From Pelobates cultripes (taxonomy: Eukaryota; Chordata; Amphibia; Anura; Pelobatidae): a stretch of 64,000 nucleotides of DNA. Shown one piece after another: positions 55,671 to 64,000 of the stretch. A program made the position numbers and the translations under genes. Below the pieces are notes generated by a model. The model did no database searches. It saw nothing but the letters and a program-made list of their open reading frames with translations, and had not been told where the DNA came from. Location of the stretch: the NCBI GenBank assembly GCA_933207985.1, contig OW240913.1, forward strand, positions 263,553,112 to 263,617,111, read 5' to 3'. Within the stretch, counting starts at the first letter, position 1. Every line of letters starts with the position of its first letter.

Positions 55671-56009
55671 AAATATCCTCATATATACATATATATATTC
55701 TCTTATCTCTTATACACATTTTCCCTCTCTTTGCCCTTTTGAAACATGGCTGCCGAGCCACTTCTGAGATATGAACTACATTTAAAGCCCCGTGTTGCGT
55801 CACTTCCTCCATGAGGCAACACCCCCCCCATAACAGTTTGGACTGTCACAGTTGGCTTTTTCAGAGGTGGGATTTAAAATGTCTATATCACATGGACACT
55901 TTCACTATCCCATTGTGGATAATATTTATGTCTACATGAATGAAAATGCAGCGTCACCATCTTGGTTACATGTGCATTCCACACTGAAATGCATGAAGCC
56001 AATAAGACA

Positions 56010-56743
56010 CTACTTTGATGGACCCTCCATCAATCGATGCTCCTAGTGCTTACCAAGGACCATCAGCACCGCACCAGACACCATAAGCACTGCAGATCCC
56101 ATGAACCGCTGCAGCTTGGCTGGGAACTTCCCATCCTCTACCCACCATAGACCTACTACAAGGCTCCAGGTTCCAGTGAGTGAACCTCTCCTCCGAGAGA
56201 GAGAGTAGCAGGAACAAGCTCTTAAAAGAGCAACAAGCCAATAAAAACATAGGTTTACATTCAGTCACTCCCATACAGTGTACACAATCCCTCCCCTCTG
56301 CCTGTGATATAATTAATGAAGACAATGAACTAAATCAATTAACTCTAAGCAGAAAAAACATACATTAGTACAAACCACAAATAGTACCCCAAAATACAAC
56401 ATATTCCCACAAAATTCACCCTGATAGCCCCGATCTGGGTGAACAACATATCAAAAAATCACCCAAATCGGTTCAGGGGTTCAGGAATTTCCTGGAAGTC
56501 TTATTTTTGCCCCACCGTGCACATGGTCCCATGCCCAAAACAGTTCCATACACTCGACGACAAAACACTGCTGGACAATTTAAGATGGCCGCCGCCACAT
56601 GTTTGAAAGGGGCATTGTGCTAAGTCCCAATATTCTCTAATAGTGTTTTTAAAAGGCAAAACACCCCAGGGACCATATTCACAGGGCAAGAGGCTGGCAA
56701 GCAGGCCTCTCCAAAACCCAGTGGTGAGGTTACTTTCGCCACA
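56010..56743. repeat. Second copy of the solo-LTR family
   Basis: Ends CTTTCGCCACA and has the same succession of blocks as 8841-9837: GATGCTCCTAGTGCTT near the left, CCCTCTGCCTGTGATAT, GATCTGGGTGAAC, and CCCAGTGGTGAGGTTA at the right. It is shortened by internal deletions at the left edge, and no clean target duplication is visible. Confidence 0.65.
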
Positions 56744-56894
56744 TCTACCATGCAGCGAATCCCATGCATCACTTCCGGTGTGAAGCGTGCGTTCCAAAAT
56801 GGTTACAGGAAACCAGAAATTAGCATCACCAGGAAGCAATCTTCATTTACAAACATCCTATATAAACAGGACGCTATGAGATCCTCACCACACT

Positions 56895-56931
56895 TCTAAA
56901 GAAGCCCTTTGAGAGGCTAAACGCGTTAAGT
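56895..56931 (+). ncRNA. Hammerhead-like relic
   Basis: TCTAAAGAAGCCC...GAGAGGCTAAACGCGTTAAG keeps stem II (GCC/GGC) and the layout but has CTAAAGA for CTGAAGA and TAAAC for GAAAC, so it must be inactive. Confidence 0.45.
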
Positions 56932-56978
56932 GTAACTCATTTTTATATACTGTAATATTTTTGTTTGGCAAATTAAAG

Positions 56979-56982
<4 letters not shown>

Positions 56983-57021
<39 letters not shown>
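56983..57021. repeat. (TA)n microsatellite
   Basis: TA run of about 39 bp. Confidence 0.93.
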
Positions 57022-57024
<3 letters not shown>

Positions 57025-60000
57025 ATACTGTATTTTGCATCAATCAACTGCTTACTGGTATCATCACAACCTTAGGTGGGGATTATACCATGCATGTTGT
57101 TTACACTAGAGCAAGTTCTGCTCTAGCAAATTTGAGTACAATATTCTACCTATTCATTTGATTTATCAATTTGTACCTACTTCACCATTGGAGTTTTTTT
57201 CTGCATTTGCTTCCACATATGCCTTGCACATTGCACCTTATTTGAAGTCCCTGTGGGGACCATATCAACGTATATCCATAGACGGGGACCATATCAACGT
57301 TTATCCATAGACAGAGATTGCAAAGCAGCAGGGCACTGAACTAGCTCATAAGAATGTGAGTCATAGCGACACTTAATTATCCACCACTAAAACGTTATAT
57401 CTACTGTATTGCACTATTATTTTGTCTATTTTTGTTTCTTTTGAGGTCCATTGTATAAAAAATCTGAAGATTTATGTACGTATAACTGCTTGCATATATA
57501 TCTTGGGCACAGTTTACTCTGTTCCTTTTTGCATTGCATGTACCAACAAACCTTGGTAACATCCTTGTACTGTTTACTGCTGCCTGCCCTGCATCCTCTG
57601 TTTAATATTATAGAGAGCGCCTATCACAAACTTTTTTTTCTCACTTGATTGTGCATGTAATCTAATCATTAGGTATCTTTATATCTTATAGAATTGTTTT
57701 ATACTATCAGTGGAACACTGGCCATAATCTATTTAATAATTTTTTTTTTTTATCTATTGGGATTTTTAACTTTTTTTGAAAGAAATGTGTTGTGTATGTC
57801 ATTTTAATAATTAGTATTAATTATTAAGTTTTCCTCCCTCCTCCTTCTTATTATTCCCGTCTATTGCTTGCAAGGAGACTAAAAAAACCTGAACAAGTTT
57901 TATAGTAATTTGCCCAAATCTGATTAAATCCTAGAAGAAGAAATTGTGTGAATCACCCTTATTGGCTGTCTAATACACTGTCTCTTAACACTGTGAAGCT
58001 CCCACTGCCACTGATACACCGTATGTGTGAAAATTAAAGGTACCGATGAATGGAGCTTTAAGATCACAGTTGGGGAAGTCTGTGAAAATGTTAATGTCAC
58101 AGTGTTTCAATGGCAGTGATGGATGTACAGTGTGGAAAGTGAACAGACAGTGTCTGACAGATCTTTCCCAGCTCCATGCTTTGAATACATCCCTGCACTT
58201 TCTACCCTGCAGTCTCTGATAATCTTCCTCCCGTTGGTTTCCTCCCTCTGCCCTGCTTACAGTTCTCCAATGTAGTCTTATCCAGGCAGAAACTGAAAGC
58301 CCTGTTCTTCAGCCAGATAGGACTGTCTAATACTCTGCAAATAGAAATTTAAGTAAACTGTTTAGTTGTGTCCTCAAATATTAAAGTCTTACCTTTAGCA
58401 CTGCAGTTCTTGCTGACTACATTTAACACGAGACTCAAGCAAGCTGTTTAGCTAGCTATGTTTCTTAAGAATTATAATGTAGTTTAACTGGAGTGTTACT
58501 GGTAAGGCATCAGGGTCACAAAGCATAAAAATACTTACATTAAAAAAATTATACTTACAATAAAAAAATGTACAACCCCCTCCTCCCAACAAATTAACTA
58601 CTAGGTGACCCGACACTGTAAGTAATAAAAACTTAATATATTACTGATAGAATTGTGGCATTGGCATATTAAGTTGGCAAAGTCCAAGAAGTTAGTGGCA
58701 AAGTTTACAGAATGGGGCGGGTCAAATTCCAGAGATGGAATAAAAAAAAGGGCCCAGACTCTATCTGCTTGTAAATAATAAAGTTATATCTACAACGTCA
58801 ATTCTCATTTTCCAATGACGCACACACACACACAACATTCGCTGTTGTTCCAAAAATTCCAAATGTTATGAACTCCATCTCCCATAATGCTCTTACAACT
58901 ATAATTCTGGCAAAGCATAGGGTAAATGTAGTCCATTATTTCTGGTGTGCTAGAGGGTGCCTACCCCTGTTCTAGAAAACCAAAATTTTTACCTTTGGGT
59001 GCCATAAGTGAATTTATATTTGTGAAACGCAACATCATTCAGACAAAAAATCTATTTACGTATTTAAGTCTTGCGGCATTACCAACTGCAAACAAAATTA
59101 GTAATATTGCTGAAAATCAAATTTGCAAATTCCAACATAAATCATTCCAAATCTTGTTTACTATATAATGTTTTATTATTACAAACTAGGCCAACACAGC
59201 CAGAGTAGTAAATCCATGCTACAGGCAGTTTTATAACCTTATCTTCTGAAATGCAAAAATTATCCACTATTATACATACAACTGGTTTGCATACTGCTTA
59301 ATGTAAAGTAGAAAATAATTCTTTCATGGCTTATGCCAAATGATAAATCAAGGAAAGAATGCTTGTGCGCTCATTTTATCATGTTTCTCAAGCTGTGCCT
59401 ATGAGTGAATAATGATGCTATATTCCTCTGGTAACCATGTCGTTAGAAGCACTCTGCTCTGTTGCCCAAAAATTAGCATTCTTGTTGTTTTTTTGCCTCA
59501 GGAGTTGTTGTGCAGGTGTCATTTGAGAGAAATTTCAAAATAGAATAATGAATTAATGTATGTGTGTAGTTTTGTGTATATACTATACACATACAGATAT
59601 ACAGAAAATAGCAAACTGAGCATTATTGGACACCTTATAATAAACCCCGAGACCCAAGTTCGAATGGTTTATAAATGTCTCCAAATTCTCCAAGATGGCA
59701 TTAATTTCCCAAAAGAAATTCTTCACTATTAGGTATTTTTTTATGACATTACATTTTTAGATTGCGTTAGTGTTAAGGTAAGGGCTAAAATACTGTAGGG
59801 GGTCAATGTTTATTGTAGTATAGAGATTATTGTTTAGTGTTGCGGTTAATGTGTATTATAGGGGATATTGTTTAGTGATCGTGAGGTATGTTATATTACT
59901 GAATGAATTAATGTGTAGTGTTGCGGTTAAGATTTAGAGTAAGGGTTCATGTTTAGAGATAGTGTGATGTGGTAGAATAGCATAGGATAAGAAGTTAGGA

Positions 60001-60668
60001 CTTTAGTTTATGGGCAGTACTGGGACATACCTGTGCTTTTCCCAGTGCTGCCCGAGTTTAGCAGAAGTTATGGTCCCAGATGTCAGCTGTTTTGTCTGAA
60101 CTCAGACTAAGATATGGATGTGCCACTACTGTCTCATGCTTTACATGGATACAGTATACTGTCTAAAGCTTTTCATTTTCCCAATATTCCTATAAATGAT
60201 AAACACATGAATGAAAACTAAAAATTATGTCAATCAACAATTCTCCTTTAGTGTTCCTGTAGAGACAGGTAGCTTTCCACTGTGCAGTGAGGGTCTGGTA
60301 TACATTCTTTTATGCGGCTGAATCCATTGATCATGAATCAGTCTAAATGTGTTAACTGTATGAGACTCCCATGGCTGGTACATTCTATGTAGTACAAGAT
60401 CCAGATTGTAATGCTGTAAGCCAACACGCAGAATGTAAATCAACCAGAAGAATTAGAGACCGATAAAAACATATAAGCAAATAGAAGTATTTGTCTTGAA
60501 CAAAAAATATTTCTCTACATATTTTTTATTTTTCTATGATTTATTTTTTCATTTAGGCAAATTAATATTTTTTGGTTTCCTCCACAGAAACACAGCAAAG
60601 GTTTTCTAGGCATTTGATTTAATAAAAATAGTTTTTATTTTTTAAATTTGGACACATCACTATGCACA
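57022..60668. other. Non-coding DNA
   Basis: Contains two tandem 31-bp units at about 57257-57315 (GGGGACCATATCAACGT.TATCCATAGAC). No gene recognised. Confidence 0.5.
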
Positions 60669-60670
60669 TA

Positions 60671-60717
<47 letters not shown>
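60671..60717. repeat. (TA)n microsatellite
   Basis: TA run of about 47 bp. Confidence 0.93.
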
Positions 60718-60723
<6 letters not shown>

Positions 60724-60865
60724 CTTTGTCCTTGCACACACACTTTTAATTTTCAAAATGCCGGGTGCACTTTAGCCAATGCCACAATTATCATATAAAT
60801 ATTGAAAGGCTTGCACTCACGGTCTTGGTTTTCTTTAAAAGATTCCTTTATTTCATCTCTTTAAA

Positions 60866-60912
60866 ATCTGATCAAGTTTCAGCCAACGTCCTTGGCTTTC
60901 ATCAGGATAAAT
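60866..60912 (-). ncRNA. Hammerhead-like motif, core boxes intact
   Basis: On the minus strand: CTGATGA, one extra A, stem II AGCCAA/TTGGCT around GGACG, then GAAAC. The following TTGATCAG does not give the usual closed stem III plus GUC, so cleavage is doubtful. Same architecture as the PLE motifs at 39771-39829. Confidence 0.55.
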
Positions 60913-60984
60913 TCAGCATCTAGCCTGAGGTTAGGTTACTGGCTTGCTATTGAGATTTGACGTTACTTGCGGATCACAAACCAA

Positions 60985-61205
60985 GAGTTACAATGTGGAA
61001 AAATTTGATTGAAAACCGCTTCCACCTGAAGTCAGTGGATAGCAAATACCTTGTTAAACACAGATCTGCATACACCAGTCAAGTCATAAAACGCTATTTT
61101 CCAAGAGATTCTGGATGGGCATGTGCAAATGAGTTCAACAAAGAACCACCCTTTTGCCTCATAAATTCCACTTTACATATGGATTCCTTGGAGTACACGT
61201 CTGTT
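60985..61205 (+). repeat. Single arm of the foldback repeat family
   Basis: Shares TTCCACCTGAAGTCAGTGGA, the GTTAAACACAGATCTGCA block and GGATTCCTTGGAG with 10858-11250 and 35341-35595. An 88-codon open frame here is in the same phase as one at 35453-35695 on the opposite strand (shared FHLKSVDS and VKHRSA). Confidence 0.6.
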
Positions 61206-62260
61206 GTTCACAACTGCTATTAAACACAACTCAGGGAGAGGTACAGAGATACTTTGTATAACGCACTTTGAATTATGGCTTGAGAATAATCACCAATAAT
61301 CATAGATCACCAACAGACAGTATTCTGAGTATAATCTGGACTGCTGTTATAACTGGGAGTTCTGCTGAACAGGAATCTGGCTCTGCAGCACATACAAGAA
61401 AAATTGGGATACCTTGGAATGCCTTATAGGATCACTTTTTCACATGGGCTCTTTTTGAGTCGTTTGTTTGCAGTTCCATCAGCCCCATGTTAACCAATAT
61501 CTGGATGTGCCCATATATTTTCAGAAATTACCTATATTACAAGGTTTAAATTGGTTTATGTTGTTTACTTTTTAGACTATCGTGCTAACCTCTTTCGTGG
61601 AGTTTTCTTTCCATTTTTCAAACTGTTATCCCAATTACTTCCTCTCAATGACTTTTGATTTGGCTTTAGGACGTGTACAGCTGATATAGGAAGGTGACTG
61701 ACAAAGAGCAACAGAAAATTATTTTATGTTTCCTTGCAGATAAATCACTCATCTGCTATTTATCTCTACCACTGTAAACTTTTCAGTAGCATGTGTTTGG
61801 TTAAATAAAGTGCATGTGTATAGTTGTATAGTAAATTAAGCTGAATAGGGTCCAAGTTCAAATATCCATATTATGGCAGTTGATCCATAAGGCAACAAAT
61901 ACAATCTGAAGAGTCTTCCAATTTCACACAATGATGGACCTCAGCTATGTTTTTAAACAAATATAAGTTACTTAAGTGCATTTAAAATGTGCATCGAAAA
62001 ATAGAGCTGCACTATTCCTTGTTGCAGTGTTAATAGTTACATTTACGATTTGGTGGGGGAATTGAACATAGGTTACAATAGAATTAGGCCCTTATTTTAA
62101 TTTAAATTTGTATTTTTTTGTTCTTTTGATGTAGTGAAGTGTTGTGTGTTTTACCTGAGGCTAGGCATAGAACCAAACATTGAATGGATATTTCAATTTT
62201 TTACTAAAAGTTGCTTTGGATGTATTTTGTAGCTAATATGAGCTTTTACTGAGCTTTAAT

Positions 62261-62265
<5 letters not shown>
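61206..62265. other. Non-coding DNA
   Basis: No gene recognised. Confidence 0.5.
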
Positions 62266-62319
<54 letters not shown>

Positions 62320-62320
62320 A
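62266..62320. repeat. (TA)n/(TG)n microsatellite
   Basis: TGTG, then TA run, then TGTG. Confidence 0.93.
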
Positions 62321-62352
62321 AATATACATATGACTTTAAGAAAGCTTGTTAG

Positions 62353-63600
62353 CAGAGCTGGCCCGTCCATATACCGCTGTGCCGCCCCTGTCATCATCTA
62401 AAACAGGAGTCCCAACCCATGACGGCAGTTCTGGTGCACCGCACGGGTTTGGAACCTGTGTGAGTGTCCATCGGGTGGCCCATACCCTTGGGGCTACCCG
62501 ATGGACATATGCAATGAGGGAACCTGTCGTGCGATGGAAGGCGACCGGGCCCCTTCCATCCTGCACAGAGAGATGGGAGGAAGTGACAGATTTTCACTTC
62601 CTCCCAGCTCACTCACATAGCCACCCTGGAGTAGGAGGAGGGAGCCACGGGGATGAGCCGGACCAGGAGATCAGGCCCCTAACTCGCCACAGCCAGCAGA
62701 AGGTAAGAAACTGCTGGGTGGCTTAAGTTTTTAATGGGTGCTTATGTGTATTTGTTTGTATGTGTGTGTATATGTATGTATGTGTGTTTGTGTATGTGTG
62801 TAATGTGTGTAATGTGTGTATCTGTGTGTTTGTTTGTGTATGTGTGTGTGTGTCTGTGTGTTTGTGTGAGGGTATCTGTGTTTGTGTATGTGTGTAATGT
62901 GTGTGTGTGTGTGTGTGTATCTGGTTGTTTGTGTATGTGTGTGTATCTATGTGTGTGTGTTTGTATCTGTGTGTTTGTATGTGTGTAATGTGTGTATCTG
63001 TGTGTAGTGTGTGTATCGTGTATGTGTAGTGTGTATAATGTGTGTATCTGTGTGTAGTGTGTGTATCGTGTACGTGTAGTGTGTGTATCTGTTTGTATGT
63101 GTGTAAAGTGTGTGTATGTGTAATGTGTGTATCGGTGTGTGTATGCGTATGTGTGTAGTATGTGTAGTATGTGTATATGTGTGTAGTGTGTGTATATGTA
63201 GTATGTGTATTTGTCTGTAAGTGTAGTGTGTGTAGTGTGTGTATCTGTATGTGTGTAGTGTGTGTATATGTGTGTAGTGTGTATCTGTGTGTAGTTTGTG
63301 TATCTGTATTTGTGTAGTGTGTGTATCTGTATGTGTGTAATGTGTGCATGTGTCTCAGTGTAGTGTGTGTAACTGTATGTGTCAGTGTGTGTGTTTCTGT
63401 ATGTGTCAGTGTCATCCCCAGTACACACACACAGACACAAACATCATCCACAGCAAACACACAGACACACGTTTAATCCCCAGCACATACACAGAGAGAC
63501 ACTACCATTGCAGAAACATTTTTTTTTTTTAAGGGGGAGGGGGGGGGGGGCAGCATTTCATTCTTGGACCAAGGCAGCACAATGTTTTAGGCCGGCCCTG
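62353..63600. mobile_element. hAT-type MITE with imperfect 8-bp target duplication
   Basis: Left end CAGAGCTGGCCCGTCC, right end TTAGGCCGGCCCTG, flanked by CTTGTTAG (62345-62352) and CTTGCTAG (63601-63608), one mismatch. Non-coding. Most of the interior is a TG-rich array. Confidence 0.78.
62740..63420. repeat. TG-rich array in hAT MITE
   Basis: Units such as GTGTGTATCTGTGTGTAGT produce long spurious His/Thr and Val/Cys frames. Confidence 0.93.
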
Positions 63601-63608
63601 CTTGCTAG

Positions 63609-64000
63609 TAAAATAGGTCAACTTCTAGTTTCTTCTTTGTCAGATATATTTTTTAGCCTGCATTGGGAACCAGGATACCCCTTAAAAAAACACATCACTT
63701 GACATACATTAATCTACACCTTTTATTGAAATGGAATGTCAATAGATAATTACTTTAGTTTTCTTATGAGGGTTAGCAATTAAAACAGGCCATTCACAAA
63801 ATACACATTCACATGTAATTATACAGTTAATTAAGTCTATTAAAAGTAATAAACCATACCCTAATATCTGCCATGAAAGAAGACAACAAAACATCAAGTC
63901 ATGTTTTGAGACAGATTCCTTTTAAGCAAAACTAATTCATCTTTAGTTGGCCTTAAGTGATGGATTGTTTCCTCAACTTTAAACTTTTTCAATAAAGGAC
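63609..64000. other. Non-coding DNA to window edge
   Basis: AT-rich, nothing recognised. Confidence 0.5.

Noticed and set aside
57240..57315. Another hammerhead relic (GAAGTCCCTGTGGGGACC...ATCAACG)
   Set aside because: Stem II resembles the PLE motif, but neither core box is left. Too weak to claim.
62742..63460. 245- and 232-codon frames of His-Thr repeats
   Set aside because: Translations of TG/CA-rich simple repeats inside a hAT MITE.

Overview
The window looks like intergenic or intronic DNA of a vertebrate, most likely an anuran amphibian with a large, repeat-rich genome. The basis is the mix of elements: an epsilon/gamma-like endogenous retrovirus, a mag-like Ty3/gypsy element, DIRS elements, an L2 LINE ending in a (TAA)n tail, Penelope-like elements (PLEs), TTAA-flanked MITEs, hAT MITEs and a hammerhead-bearing ~330-nt repeat like amphibian satellite 2. 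The species cannot be fixed from sequence. I found no host protein-coding exon, tRNA, rRNA or CRISPR array. Every long open frame that I can identify belongs to a transposable element.

Layout. 1-4974: minus-strand endogenous retrovirus (pro, gag, leader with minisatellite, tRNA-Lys primer site, 5' LTR). It is inserted in the pol of a minus-strand gypsy element (4975-8097), which is itself broken by a TTAA MITE carrying a second MITE. 8691-10090: another MITE split by a 997-bp solo LTR with a 5-bp target duplication. 10858-15090: an inverted-repeat element and unremarkable AT-rich DNA. 15090-23275: a minus-strand DIRS element (DIRS-2) whose recombinase gene is split by a ~4.9-kb PLE-like insertion that holds an L1 relic and a hAT MITE. 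23828-27437: an almost full-length L2 LINE with frameshifts. 30223-31165: a 327-bp tandem repeat with two identical hammerhead ribozymes, flanked by a 14-bp target duplication. 35665-39890: a PLE with direct terminal repeats, each with a hammerhead motif, and a reverse transcriptase plus GIY-YIG pseudogene. 40822-45935: small MITEs, a LINE tail, and a hAT MITE (42247-43628). 46187-53555: a second DIRS element (DIRS-1) with inverted terminal repeats and the diagnostic internal complementary region. 55200-64000: a second copy of the solo-LTR family, microsatellites and a third hAT MITE (62353-63600).

How the parts relate. These are layers of independent insertions rather than cooperating genes, and the nesting gives a relative order: gypsy before MITE A before MITE B; gypsy before the retrovirus; MITE before the solo LTR; DIRS-2 before the PLE-like insert. 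The main theme is hammerhead self-cleaving RNA. A well-formed core occurs in the tandem repeat (twice), in the 3' PLE terminal repeat and in the PLE-like insert at 20.7 kb. Damaged or variant cores occur at about 16.65, 35.78, 56.9 and 60.9 kb. The tandem repeat has the size, ribozyme type and insertion marks expected of a retrozyme, a small non-coding RNA retroelement, possibly mobilised by PLE machinery such as that encoded only 4.5 kb away.
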